DNA of 64,000 nt, taken from positions 116,183,234 through 116,247,233 of the forward strand of contig CM057462.1 in NCBI GenBank assembly GCA_030035585.1, written 5' to 3'. The position numbers were made by a program, and so were the translations under genes. Position 1 is the stretch's first letter; each line of letters opens with the position of its first letter. The stretch comes from Dugong dugon (Eukaryota > Chordata > Mammalia > Sirenia > Dugongidae). The notes under the pieces were generated by a model. It worked only from the letters and a program-made list of their open reading frames with translations. It had not been told where the DNA came from and made no database searches. Shown here piece after piece: positions 33,010 through 44,306 of the stretch.

Positions 33010-33705
33010 ACTAGATCCCAAAACCTGTTGCCCACTCAAGGACAGGACTGCATCTGTTATTTCATCTTACATGGCCAACTTTCTCCTCTTCACTGAATCA
33101 CCCAAATCAGCACACAAGCATGCTATTTAATTTTCCATTAAAAAACAAAACAAACAAACAAAAAGATTCCTTTCACTGGACTCACTTTCCCTTTCAACAA
33201 TCACTCCATTTTCTTCTTGCCTTTGCAGCAAAACACCTGGAAAAAGTTGTGTATACTCAGTCTATCCAGTTTCTCTCCTCTCATTCTTTTGTAAGCCCAC
33301 TCCAATGAAGCTCCTACCACTTCACCAAAACTGCTCTTATGAAGATCACAGATAACCTCCAGATGACTAAATTGCATCCACATTCAGTCCTCTAGTATTT
33401 TACCCTATTTGACAGAGATGCTACTTCTTTTTGATACATTTATTTTGGCTTCTAGAATACTATATTTTTGGTTTTCTTCCTAATTCACTGATGTCTTTGT
33501 CTCAGGACTCTGTGGTTGTTTGATCTGCTCTCATACCTCTTAGACTTGGACCAACTTGCCCTACATATTAGTCCCTTTCTCTGTCTACTCTTACTTCTTT
33601 GGGGACCTCATCTAGACTCTATCTATACATCTATGGCTACCAAAATTATATCTCCTGCCTTGGGTTCTCCTGTATCTCAGACTTGTTATCCAGAAAATAA
33701 CAACA
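33010..33705 (+). pseudogene. L2 ORF2 (reverse transcriptase region), decayed, plus strand
   Basis: Nucleotide landmarks of L2 ORF2 are in order: 'ctaccacttcaccaaaactgc', 'gaagatcacagataacctcc', 'ggttttcttcctaattcac', 'ggggacctcatctagactc', and 'atctcctgccttgggttctcc'. The region would encode the RT palm, but stops and indels break every frame. L2 is a CR1-clade LINE that ceased moving before the placental radiation. Confidence 0.7.
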
Positions 33706-33901
33706 TCTGGTTGTGGATCTAACAACAACCATAATTTTGAAGTAATTATGGCTATATATGATGTTTTAAGAAATCTTCAATAATTACAATTATTGTTTTG
33801 TTCCCATTGGGAATAAAGTCACTTGTATTGCTTATAGTGGTTTGTTACCTATATTCATAAGTGAAGGAAATGCTAAATTTTAGTGAGAGATTAATAAAGG
33901 G

Positions 33902-33995
33902 GGGGTGTTTTCTACATAATGTAGTTGAATGCTTTGGAAAGACTTGTAAAGTGTGAAAATAAAAGCAATTACCCCCCCCCCACCCCCACCCCACA
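33902..33995. repeat. G-run and C-run pair
   Basis: A seven-G run lies near 33900-33906 and a nearly pure C tract (C11-A-C5-A-C4) near 33973-33995. The C tract could form a G-quadruplex on the minus strand. Confidence 0.6.
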
Positions 33996-34625
33996 AAAAG
34001 GCGTTGTTGAGTTGGTGTGGGCAAAGCAATTATAAATGATTTGGTAAAATGAGAAAAATCTTGAATAATTCTGTGCCAAAATTGTTTTTCAAGCATTTTT
34101 AAACTTCCTACTCTTCTTTAATAAAATCAAAGCTACCAATTAGTGAGAAGTTATTATGTGTATGGTACATGCAAGGAAGACAAAATAGAATTCTAATTAA
34201 CTGATTAATCAGATCAAAATACCCAGACTATACGCATCAAGAGAGCAGTGTCTCGATATGCTTCAGTGTGTACTCACATGTTTAAGATAAATTTTAAAAA
34301 CTGAGGTGTGTATATATAATTTTCCATGATTCTTCGCTCAGGTTTTTTTTTTTTTTTTAATCCACCAACTAACTGCCAATTCTAATTCATAGGTTTTCAG
34401 AGTTTCTGTTATAATTCTTCCTCTTCCTTCCAATTTCAGGTAGATGCTTTTCAGTCTTCTACCACACAGACATTGTGGAAACCAATCTCTCTATCAGGTT
34501 TGGGTGGATCAAATTAGATTCCCTTGTTTTTCTTTCTTAAAATAGCATACTGAACTTTTCCTAAGTTCCATTTATCAGGATCAAATGTAAATAGTTCTGT
34601 AGGGCAGGCACAATACCTGTCCAAT

Positions 34626-35133
34626 GATTGTTGCATACAATCATAGAAGAGTATAATATTATTATAGAAGAGTATAGTATTATTATCATATACACTATGC
34701 ATACAACAGTGTGGTGTTGTTATATACTCAGTGTGGGTGTAGTGTAGTTATCATATATCCAAAGCGTTAAAGAGTATGATACTGTTGTTGTATATCCAGG
34801 GCATATAACAGTGCAGCGTTGTTGCTGCATATCCAGGGCATAAAACAGTGTAGTATTATTGTTATATACCCAACGCATGCAACAGTTTAGTGTGGTCGTA
34901 TATCCAGCTCATAGAATAGTGTAGGATTATAGTTGTACACCTAATGTATAGAAAAGTGTAGCATTGTTGTTTTATATTCAGGGCGTAGGAGATTTTAGCA
35001 TGGTTGTTGTATACTCAGTGCATAGAAGAATGTAGTAATGTGGAGGTATGCCCAGTGCATAGACCACTGTAGTATTATTGTCTATCCAATGAATTGTGTA
35101 GTATTATTGTTGTGTACCTAGTGCATAGAATGC
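34626..35133. repeat. Degenerate minisatellite, 37-bp period (left part)
   Basis: About 14 imperfect tandem units. The consensus, in pieces, is ATAGAACAGTG, then TAGTATTATTGTTGTATA, then CCCAGTGC. Units range from about 30 to 37 bp. Several variants (for example ATATCCAGGGC at the unit end) occur in neighbouring units, which suggests stepwise local duplication. It is interrupted at 35134 by an RTE insertion and resumes at 35610. Confidence 0.85.
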
Positions 35134-35609
35134 TATTGTTGTTGTTGTTAGGTGCCATCAAGTCAGTTCTGACTCATAGTGACCCTATATACAGCAGAAT
35201 AAAACATTGCCTGGTCCTTTGCCATCCTCACAATCGTTATGCTTGGGCCCATTGTTGTAGCCACTGTGTCAACCCACTAGTTGAGGTTCGTCCTCTTTTT
35301 TGCTGACCCTCTACTCTACCAAGCATGATGTCCTTCTCCAGAGACTGATGCCTCCTGATAACATGTTCAAAGTATGTGAGACAAAGTTTCACCATCCTTG
35401 CTTCTAATGAGCATTCTGGCTGTACTTCTTCTAAGACAGATTTGTTCGTTCTGGCAGTCCATGGGATATTAAATATTCTTTGCCAATACCATAATTCAAA
35501 GACATCCATTCTTCTTCGGTCTTCCTTACTCATTGTCCAGCTTTCACATGCATATAAGGCAAATGAAAATACCATGGCTTGGGTCAGGCACACCTTAGTC
35601 CTTAAAGTA
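35134..35609 (-). mobile_element. RTE LINE 3' fragment inserted in the minisatellite, minus strand
   Basis: The left end is (TTG)n followed by TTAGGTGCCATCAAGTCAG (tail complement). The right end lies after 'cttgggtcaggcacacc', within the post-RT region. CATAGAAT flanks it at 35124-35131 and 35611-35618, consistent with a target duplication, though the minisatellite also contains this string. The 118-codon minus frame at 35237-35593 (MCLTQAMVFSFALYACESW) is its ORF2 C-terminus. Confidence 0.92.
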
Positions 35610-35755
35610 ACATAGAATAGTGTAAGTTTAATGTTATATACTCAATGTCATAGAACAGTGAAATACTGTATACCAAGTGGATAGAACAATGTAAGATTAT
35701 TGTTGTATACTCAACGTAGAGCACATAGTAGAATACTCAGTATTGGTTGAATGAA
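35610..35755. repeat. Minisatellite, right part, passing into an L2/MIR 3' end
   Basis: About three more units (starting ATAGAATAGTG, ATAGAACAGTG and ATAGAACAATG), followed by 'agcacatagtagaatactc' and 'ggttgaatgaaataaa', which resemble the natural 3' terminus of L2 or MIR. Confidence 0.75.
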
Positions 35756-35844
35756 ATAAACTAATTAAGTAGACAAAGCTTCAAATATATATCTCACCTT
35801 AAAAGCTGAGATATGAACTTATTTTAATGAGCTTATTATTACTA

Positions 35845-35998
35845 CTTTAAAATAAATTAATGACTAAAATTTCAGAAAGTTCTTAGTTTTATTATCTAAT
35901 ATGATAAATATTGATAGCTGTAACTCACATAAAAAAATCTCTTTGGGGTCTTCAATAATTTTTCAAGAGCATGAAAAGATCCTAAAATCAAAAGTTTG
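35845..35998 (+). mobile_element. hAT-type element, 3' part
   Basis: 'atgataaatattgatagctg', 'aactcacataaaaaaatc', 'tttggggtcttcaataattt' and 'aaaagtttgagaggctctgc' match the right-hand end of the larger element at 57942-59910, whose interrupted middle this copy helps to reconstruct. Confidence 0.7.
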
Positions 35999-36499
35999 AG
36001 AGGCTCTGCAATCCCTGCATGTTCCTGGCTTTTGAGAGCTCCACGGTTCATTGCCTTCTCCATCATTGGATACGGTTACATGGAGTTTGGCAAAAAGTGG
36101 GTCATGCATTGTTATCCCATGGGTGATAGGAATGTGATTCCCAAAAAGGCACCACCAGAAACAAAGGATACAAATTTCTTCAATGTGGGTAAAGTTTAGA
36201 TTTTATCCTCACAGAAGAAGTAGCAACATGGAGAAACAACGAAGCTTCTAGAGTCTCCAGTTCTCCCAGCTGGTGGCAAGGGTAAGGCCCCACTAGTTTC
36301 TGAAAAGTGCTTTATTGCCAGACTATACCTTTTGGAGAAATCACTTAGCTCTTTCTGCTCACCAAAGGCAAGTAACCAGAAATCTCCTGGAGGGTTTATT
36401 GAAAACATAGGTAAATCAGAATTGCTATTCCCATGTGAATCATTCCCCGAGCTGGCCTGAGCTTTAGGCCTAAAGATCTATTACCCCAGTTAGATGCTA
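35999..36499. other. Unassigned; a 68-codon frame of unknown origin
   Basis: The plus-strand frame 35996-36199 begins within the end of the hAT fragment and reads a hydrophobic stretch (FIAFSIIGYGYMEFGKKW) followed by a polar tail. I do not recognise the protein. It might be a scrap of a processed pseudogene, but no poly(A) tract or flanking duplication is evident. Confidence 0.25.
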
Positions 36500-36548
36500 T
36501 GTTGTTGTTGTGTGCCGTAGAGTTGCTTCTGACTCATAGCATCCCTAC
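36500..36548 (-). repeat. RTE/AfroSINE tail stub, minus strand
   Basis: TGTTGTTGTTGTGTGCCGTAG, then TTGCTTCTGACTCATAGC. Only the 3' terminus is present. Confidence 0.7.
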
Positions 36549-36845
36549 CAGATGGTCTAGAAATGCTTATTGATTAATTGACTGAAGAAATAAATGAAAA
36601 AAATTTAGTTACAAATTAAGGATATCTGATATATATTAAATTGTCATAACTCATGTAAATATCCTGAAAGAGTAATCTGGCTCTGGGTGAAGCACAAGTA
36701 TATGAGAATTTAGGTACAAGTAAGTAAAGATAAATTGTAGCCTCAATAATTTTTAAAACTACCAACACAATGGTGAGTGCGATGAGATTATATAATTCAT
36801 GTTGGCAGAAGTCCCATATCTCTTGAATTATTATAAACTGGGACA

Positions 36846-36984
36846 TGGCTGTTAACCAAAAGGTAAGCAGTTCGAATCCACCAGCCACTCCTTGGAAACC
36901 CTGTGGGGCAGTTCTACTCTGTCCTATAGAGACACTATGAGTCAGAACTAACTAGACGGCAATGGGTTTGGTTTTTGGTTTTGA
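36846..36984 (+). repeat. AfroSINE, plus strand, short form, head-truncated
   Basis: Starts inside the tRNA-like head (GGCTGTTAACCAAAAGG), keeps a B-box-like AGTTCGAATCC, then CCTTGGAAACCCTGTGGGGC, and the tail AGACGGCAATGGGTTTGG. The A box is missing. Confidence 0.92.
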
Positions 36985-37879
36985 GACACAGCAAGCTCAG
37001 GTATTTAAGAAGATGATTAAATGATCCAAAAATAGCATTATTTTAATTACACAAAAAGGCCCACAAGAACTAAAACACAAGCTGAGGAAAGTTTGGTACT
37101 TTCGCTATCATGTAAGGACTCTATATCACTTCTCTTTACCAAAAAAAAAAAAAAAAAAGTTATTGAAATCTAAATTGTATTGGTGTATTATAAAAAAGAA
37201 TTAGGCAAAGCATAGAACGTATTTTTGAGTGTTTTCCCTGAGTTGCAAAATACAATTTAGTCATTGTTTCTTTTCTAAGGAAGCCAAACAATTGTTACTA
37301 TTTACAAAATAGGTAAACGGCATCAAGAGAAGAAAATATATTTCTTTTTATTTTCTCTACTGTTGAGGTTCTAACATTAGCAGGGGAGAATCCATTAATA
37401 TGTAGTAAGCCCACAATCAATGCTCTGTAAGTTTTATTCGTCTACATCAACCTAAACATGGAAAATTACCATTCCTTTGACTATTTTTTTCCCTGTTGTC
37501 TAAAAAATACTCGTTTTAAAGCTTTCCAGGGCCAAAATACTCTAATCCATTCTTTCTGGATGCAAAGCACTATTTGCCTATTAAAAGAAATTCCTCCAAG
37601 TAGGGAACTTATCTCAGACAAGTAGTAGAACACTCTCTCTACTGGACACAGAAACTAACTCCTGCAGTTTTATCCACAGCTTACATGCATATAGTCTTTT
37701 CTATCTATGTCATGTTTACAACTGTCCTACCGCATGTTAAGCTGTTTAAGGGCAGACGTTGTGACTTCTCAGTCGCAGGATCTAGCCATTACCTTGTTCA
37801 AAATAAATTCACCAAATTTTGTTAAGTTGCAAGATTAGATGTTGCCATCTGAATTTTCAGCAAGCACCAAAAATTTAGC
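36985..37879. other. No recognised feature; short A-run
   Basis: An A-run of about 18 lies near 37141-37158. Otherwise I see nothing I can name. Confidence 0.4.
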
Positions 37880-38360
37880 ATTTTCTTCTCCCGTTGCCTC
37901 CTAACTTGGTTTACTGCTTTACCACCTACCCATTTGTCAATGCCAAAGATGTCAGTTTGTTCTATTATTAACTGTGAATGCTCTCTCTTTGACCCTCATA
38001 CCCAACTAATTTATAAGTCTTACAGATTCTCTGCAAATTCTCTATTACTACACTAATTCGGGTTTCCTTATTACCAAAATATTATCTCAGACTTATTAGT
38101 TATGTAGAGTACCATGCCTTCTCCTACCCTTCATCATAAATCTGGCAGTGTTTGCTTTCTAAAGAGTGGATATGAAATATTTCTTCCTCCTTGTTCCCAG
38201 CTTCTACTCTGCTTAGACTTTCAATGGATCCCTACTATCGATATCGTCCCAAAAAATGCTCAATATGCTCTACTAGGCTTCACTATCTACCTGCAAACAA
38301 GGGTTTCCCCATCAGACCCTTCCTATGTTCTCCATATGCCCTATACTCCCAACAAATTGT
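37880..38360 (+). repeat. Possible L2-like fragment, plus strand
   Basis: 'ctttcaatggatccctact' and the C/T-rich composition resemble the region after the RT in L2. Weakly supported. Confidence 0.35.
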
Positions 38361-38384
38361 TCTATCTTAAGTTGATTTCTTCAG

Positions 38385-38800
38385 AAGCAGAATCTGAATC
38401 AAGAATTTGAGTGCAATTGTTTTATTTGGGAGGTGATCCCAGGGAGCACCAGTAGGGATCAGGGGAAGGGAGACCTGGAAGGAAACGAAGCCAATAAGGT
38501 GTGATTATCAAGTTGGTTATTGCAATAGGGCAACTTGGGTTCAATCTCACTGGGTAATCCTAAGAGACACTGTGGAACACTTCCTACTGCTATCAAACCT
38601 CACCGCCTCACTGCCTCCAACGACAATGAGAGTGGGGTATTTATTCTCCAATCCATTTGTCATTGGCTGAGGACTGCTCCTGGATGCATTCACTCCCTGG
38701 CATTTCCGGGCTGCCACATCCATCTCAGGCAGAGAGTTACAGGCAGTTCCAATAGGATGCACATTTTTGGAGTGGTGAATGCCAAAGAGACATGAGTGGG
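38385..38800. repeat. Ancient interspersed repeat, unclassified
   Basis: 'ttttatttgggaggtgatccc', 'catttgtcattggctgaggac' and 'tcactccctggcatttccggg' are phrases I associate with an old mammalian LTR-like repeat, but I cannot name it. Two opposing frames (38535-38795 and 38547-38843) cover it and are not convincing. Confidence 0.35.
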
Positions 38801-39074
38801 GCATTGACAGTCTGCTGCAGAACAAATTCAGTGCACAAGGCACACAGTCTCACTCATACCTGTACTGTTGTGCTTCAACTCTGACCTGTGTAAGGACTGC
38901 CTCTTTATTTACTTATTTTTTGCAAGTGAAATTCTACTTAACCTTTAATTCCAAGGTAGAATGTCACTTTCTCTTATTCCACCCCTGAGAAAGAATGAAT
39001 GATTTCTCCCCTTGCTTCCATAATACTTCCTTGGTGATTAAGATGTCAACTTGTACTCATGGTTCCCTCTGCAT

Positions 39075-39210
39075 CATCATGCAGTGCTATTATCTCTATT
39101 TTACACCCAAGGAAATGGTTAGACAGGTTATGCCAAAAGTTATCTGACTCCTAAAACTTGGAACCCAGACTTCAACCTAGTACACTTAACTCCAAGACCT
39201 CTTCTTGTCC
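39075..39210 (-). repeat. MIR-like fragment, minus strand
   Basis: 'ctattatctctattttacacc', 'aaggaaatggttagacagg', 'ttggaacccagacttcaacc' follow antisense MIR order. Confidence 0.6.
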
Positions 39211-39227
39211 CAGCAAACTGAACAACA

Positions 39228-39245
39228 TATATATATAAACACACA

Positions 39246-39290
<45 letters not shown>
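39228..39290. repeat. (TA)n-(AC)n-(TA)n microsatellite
   Basis: A compound tract: TA repeats, then about 20 AC dinucleotides, then TA repeats again. Confidence 0.97.
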
Positions 39291-40068
39291 GCTACATGAA
39301 ATATTTAAGGACCATCTGGCCCAAATAAACCCTTCTGACGTTCAGGAAATCAGCATTGCCGTGTAGGACAGATGTAGCTAAAAACATAACTACTTTGTAT
39401 GAATTGCTCCTGTATGAATTGCTCCATACAATCTGAGTGCAGATGTAAACACATCTATTTTTCCAATGGCTCAAACATTACTTGCCTTATCTTATAAGCC
39501 AGAAATCCAGGATCTCCCTCTTGATTCTTCTCACTTCCCTGTATTGTTCATAATCATGGCAGAGCTAAGAAGGGGATCTGCCAGACTTCCAGTCCCAAGG
39601 CTGTGGAGCCCAGGTGTCTTAAATTACCACTGCCATGTGTTCTGCTGCATTATGGTTGACAATGGAAAGTAGCCCCACACAGTCCACTAGTCAATGCTGG
39701 TCTCCTGCTGTGATTGTCTCACTGGTCTAAAGGCTGCTCTAGTGCCCTTTAAGAAAATGCAGCAATCCTGTGTCCTCAGGGCTACACTTGGGCTTCTGGT
39801 GTTGAAGCAGATAGTATTCAATCCTTTTAGTCTCATATACAATCATCTCAAGGCATTTCATGGCCCCAGAGCATCAGGACAGGATGGATCAGGAGCCTGA
39901 CACCTAATAAGTACGATGATCTTTTCCCTTGTTCTTTAAAACCCTATTAACAGGTGTAAATCTCAGCCCACAAATTCAAGTTAGCAGGAAATACACAATC
40001 CTTTACTTTATAAAATTCGGTTATTTTCAGAAGCCATCTTTCCCACAGTGGTGGTGAGAAACTGTGGT

Positions 40069-40116
40069 TAATTTTATGTGTCAGCTTGGCTAGGCTATGG
40101 TGTTCAGCTGTTTGAA
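40069..40116 (+). repeat. Old LTR-like repeat, left piece
   Basis: 'ggttaattttatgtgtcagc', 'ttggctaggctatggtg', 'ttcagctgtttg' form the start of an old repeat whose other end appears at 40985-41038. The RTE at 40117-40932 interrupts it. Confidence 0.55.
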
Positions 40117-40225
40117 CAAACGAGTCAGTCTTAGAAGAAATACAAACAGAATGTTCCTTAGAACTGAGGTTGACAAGACTTCATATAGCTTACATTAAGA
40201 AAGATCAATCACTAGAAAAGGTCAT
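40117..40225 (+). mobile_element. RTE LINE 3' fragment, left part, plus strand
   Basis: AGTCTTAGAAGAAATACAAAC to GATCAATCACTAGAAAAGG. It belongs to the subfamily shared with 8256-8635. It is broken by the LTR at 40226 and continues at 40748. Confidence 0.85.
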
Positions 40226-40747
40226 TGTTGTGGATTGAATTGTGCCCCCCAAAAATGTGTATCAACTTGGCTAAGCTATGATTCACAGTATTGTGTGGTT
40301 GTCCACCATTTTGAGATCTGATGTGATTAACCTATATGTCATAAATCCTAACCTCTATGATGTTAATGAGGCAGGATTAGAGGCAGTTGCGTTAATGAGG
40401 CAGGACTCAACCTACAGGATTAGGGTGTATCCTGAGTCAATCTCTTTTGAGATATAAAAGAGAGAATAGAGCAGGGAGGAGTGGGACCTCATGCCACCAA
40501 GAAAGAAGTGCCAGGAGCAGACTGTGTCCTTTGGACTCAGGATCCCTGCTCTAAGAAGCTTCTAGACCAGGGGAATACTGATGACAAGGACTTTCCCCCA
40601 GAGCTGATAGAGGGACAAAGCCTTCCCCTGTAACTGGCACCCTAAATCTGGACATCTAGCCTTCTAGACTGTGAGAGAATAAATTTCTTTTGTTAAACAC
40701 ACTCACTTGTGTTATTTGTGTTATAGCAGGACTAGATAACTAGGACA
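40226..40747 (+). mobile_element. Solo LTR, family 'A', inserted in the RTE copy
   Basis: A 522-bp second copy of the LTR at 5884-6369, TGTTGTGGATTGAATTGTG to AACTAGGACA. It shows a TATA-like TATAAAAG at 40453-40460 and a polyadenylation signal AATAAA at 40678-40683, in the order expected of an LTR. Flanks GTCAT (40221-40225) and GCCAT (40748-40752) are a 5-bp target duplication with one mismatch. Removing the LTR and one flank restores the RTE sequence. Better preserved than the first copy, but no internal region adjoins. Confidence 0.82.
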
Positions 40748-40932
40748 GCCATCATGTTTGGTAAAGTAGAGGGCCAACTCTCAATGAGATGGATTGACTT
40801 AATAGCCACAACAAACAATGAACCCAAACATACCAATGATCATTAAGATGGTGCAGGACCAGACAATGTTTTGTTCTGTTATACACAAGGCCACCATGAG
40901 TCAGAGCCAACTAGATGACAACTAACAACAAC
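40748..40932 (+). mobile_element. RTE LINE 3' fragment, right part, plus strand
   Basis: Continues CATCATGTTTGGTAAAGTAG, 'gatggattgacttaatagcc', 'ggtgcaggaccagacaatg', to ATGACAACTAACAACAAC. Confidence 0.88.
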
Positions 40933-40984
40933 AAATATATGTATATGTAAGTATATTTAACAAATATATACACTATATATATAT

Positions 40985-41038
40985 GTGTGTGTATGTGTAT
41001 AACCTATTGGTTCTGTTTCTCTGAAGAACCCTAATACA
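40985..41038 (+). repeat. Old LTR-like repeat, right piece
   Basis: 'cctattggttctgtttctc' then 'gaagaaccctaatacag', the end that pairs with 40069-40116. A TA/TG-rich tract precedes it, as in related mammalian repeats. Confidence 0.5.
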
Positions 41039-44000
41039 GTCTCATTCATGATTTTCTGTCTTTTCTGGGTCTTGGAGAGAGCCCTTTGATTCAGGAGTGG
41101 GATCCCTCTGATCCTCAAGCATTAGGCCACACAAATAGCTATTAAGATGCGCTCTGCTCCTATTAGCATGGCCCCTTCTGACTTGCTGGCTCACTCCTGC
41201 TTTCAGACCACACTTGGGGCACGGAACTCTTCTCTGAGCATGTCCAAAGATGCTGTCTTCTCGAATATCCCGCACAGTCATTTCCTGTTTGGTATTTTTC
41301 TGCCACTGCCCTTCACTGCTGATGGCTGAGGCGTCAGTCCCCACCACACAGGGGCTTGTACAGGTGGTCTTATTTCCCCCTTCCAGGCAGAGGCCCGTCT
41401 TTCTGGTCGTAATGGGCTCAGTCCAGCCAAACTTGCTGCTTCTTGCCAGGATATTTTGTCCAACCTACCAATTCTCTACCATTTCTGGGACTTTTATAGA
41501 ACATACAGATAAGCTAACAAATAAAATCCCAGAGGACTGAGACGCTATCTTCACTTTCTGTTTTATCACACCCTTTCCCTGAGTTGGATGAGAAGAAAAG
41601 AAGGGGAGATTCAGGAATAAATAGATTCCAGATTAATATTGCAAATTATTACCCTAGATATACCTAGAAACACAAAGAACTAATTACAACCTCTTCATCT
41701 CCTTAGGACTACAAGCTGTGCCCTTTCTCCTCTAAGTGAAGTTAATATCCTAAACTCTTACACACAAATATTCCCTTTATACCCCCTTTCCTTTCCAAAA
41801 TAGAGCCCCTTGCCCTGCACCTACTTTTGCATGTATAAACAACTTCGGTGATTCCAGAGGCCCTGCCCCTCTCCCGTTTTAAGGGGGAATTAATCCCTCA
41901 AAGTCCAAGGTGATTTTCTAGCTACAAATTTATTCTCTTATGCAATACCCTACATATAATATAGATAAGGAAGATTTTTTAAACATGTCAATTGATATAA
42001 CTGGATAAATTGTAATATCACTACAATGGCTACCAAATTATATGTTGGGGAGGCTAGTAGGGTGAGGATAACTGGTGATTGGGAAACATTATTTTGAGTC
42101 AGTACCTGGTCTTCAGTTTCTAATATCACTTTATAATAGTAATAATACTAAACGTATGTAATTCTAGATAATGCAAACCTTTACTCTTGTCCAAAGTTGG
42201 GGAGAAATATTCCTGCAAGTGTTTTTTCTTATAGTCTAACAAGCATTATTTTAGAGAATGAAAAGAATCACAAAACGGCTCAAAAACAATGCTGCTCTTC
42301 AGCTATAGATAGAGATCGTAGTCATCCTCTTTGTGAGATACTCCGAAGATGCTGTTCAGAGGCTGCTTAGAGGAAAGAAGAAAAACTCAAACTGTTAGAT
42401 CTCAGTTAAATAACTGTGTTTATTGCAATTTAAGTTAATAGTTATTCATTATTCAGTCAACTATTTGGTACAAACAAATAAATATTTTCCCACTTGTTAG
42501 TCCCTGGGGGCTTTCTTAATCCTATCTGGATTTACTTTCTGTGAATTTCTGAGTAATCAGAAATTAGAGGTTGGCTATATCTTGTGCTAGGGACATCCAT
42601 GGTGTAACTGCTTTGTTTTTTCTTTTCATTTCAGAGGAAATGGTCCATCCAAAGTGAAAATTGTTGTGTTTTTTTGGTGGTGGAGTATAGTTTCCTCTTT
42701 GTTGGTGGTGGTATTGTTGCTGTTGTTTAAATCAGATAGAGTTATTTCAAACAGAAGCAATCAAGTTTCTTTTTTCATTGCTACCTCCCTCCCACCCCTC
42801 CACTCAATCCATGCTGTTAAGAAAATACCCTTGTTAGTAAAGTGATTCATCTATTTTTTGTGCAGCTGAAGCAGCTTCAAAGATCATCGTAAAGGAAACT
42901 TTTCTGATGTTCTGTATAGAGCAGAAATATCAAAGAAATATGGCAATGTCTCAGGATTAAAAGTATTCCTGAGGTCTAGTGTGCCTTTTGGAGAAAGGAA
43001 GAGAAATTTGCCCTCTGTGAGGATGAAGAACATGAATATATAATTCCAAGCTCCATATTCTGAAGGCAAACCGTGCATCTTCATTTGTCCCCCAACCTTG
43101 AAGTTTCACCTCTTCTTATCTATACATTAGCTGGAGAAAAATACTTTCTCTGCAGATAAACATCAACAACAAAAATGCACTTCCCCCTATCCAAAGTATA
43201 ACCTCCACCAAGCAGCACATAAATCCTTACTGGGATAGTCATGTCTCTGGGTTTTCAGGTGGATGGCTAACATGTTCACGTGTTACCACTTGATAACATG
43301 CTTTGGTTTTCAGCTGAAATTCTATCATGCTACTGAGAGCAAAACTATGAAGGAAAGAGATATAGGATGGTAAAGTGTGACTGCAGGAAGGCTGAGCAAG
43401 ATCTAAAGAAAGGTGCGCTATCCTAGGAGACCGAATCAAAAGAATATGGCTGTGAAAGGTGTTTAAATCTGCCATTAAAATATTTGTTCCAACGCTATCC
43501 AGACGGTTTCCTTTCTATGTAAAAGATTATGTAGCATGTAAACATTGTTTGTTCCTGATTGTAACTAGAACAACTTACTGCCAAACCTGCTGGTCAATTA
43601 AGTATTACCTTAAATGAGTCATGATCAGATGAATTAAAAAAGAAAGAGGGTGTTATTTCATTTTTTTCTTTAATATATGAGAAAATATCTTGTTTTTTAA
43701 TTGAAGCCAATGCAAAGTGACTATTATTATATTCCATCAATAGATATTTCTTCCTTTTCTTGCTTTGGACAACTAGAAAGGGGAAACCTAGGAGGAGATA
43801 TTATATCCTTTTTCTTCCTCAGCGCTTCCTCTTGTCGTTGAGAGAAAACTGAGAAGAGATGATTGTTGAAAAATTATCAAATATTTTATGAGTGATTTGA
43901 ACTGGTTACAACTGGAAATGTAGGACTTTCTGTTCAAATATTCTCTAGCCCAGTTTCTACAACTTCCCCCATTCAAAATCAAAGTTTCTGGACTTGGAGA

Positions 44001-44268
44001 GCTCACTGTGAGAGTGTTAACTAACCAGCCTTGAATTTCCTGAATGCATTTAAGGACTATAAGTCATTTATCAATCGGAAAGGACACTGTTGGATAACTG
44101 AGGTCACAACCCAAGTAAACAAACCCCAATTAAAACTGATTAATTGTAAAGTACAAGATCCTCAAAGAAAGCAGTTCTTGAAATATAAGCTTCATTAAGC
44201 CAAATGTCCCGCAATGGGCAAAACCCTATAAAGGAAGAATTTGGTCAATGATGTTCAGCTGTAATAAC
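41039..44268. other. No recognised repeat over about 3.2 kb
   Basis: The longest part of the window in which I see no transposable element. The minus-strand frame 41042-41347 (101 codons) contains CPKCGLKAG but no full zinc-binding motif, and I cannot assign it. No splice-bounded exon stands out. Repeat-poor, so a candidate for conserved non-coding sequence. Confidence 0.35.
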
Positions 44269-44270
44269 TG

Positions 44271-44306
<36 letters not shown>

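Noticed and set aside
34626..35755. CRISPR-like array, since units repeat at a regular distance
   Set aside because: The whole unit repeats without distinct unique spacers, units are imperfect, and the genome is mammalian. It is a minisatellite.
35996..36199. 68-codon frame with a hydrophobic segment, possibly from a processed pseudogene
   Set aside because: I could not identify a parent protein. It starts inside a hAT fragment and has neither a poly(A) tract nor flanking duplications.
41042..41347. 101-codon minus-strand frame with CPKCG
   Set aside because: Only one Cys pair of a possible zinc motif. No second pair, no splice context and no homology I can name. Left as unassigned.
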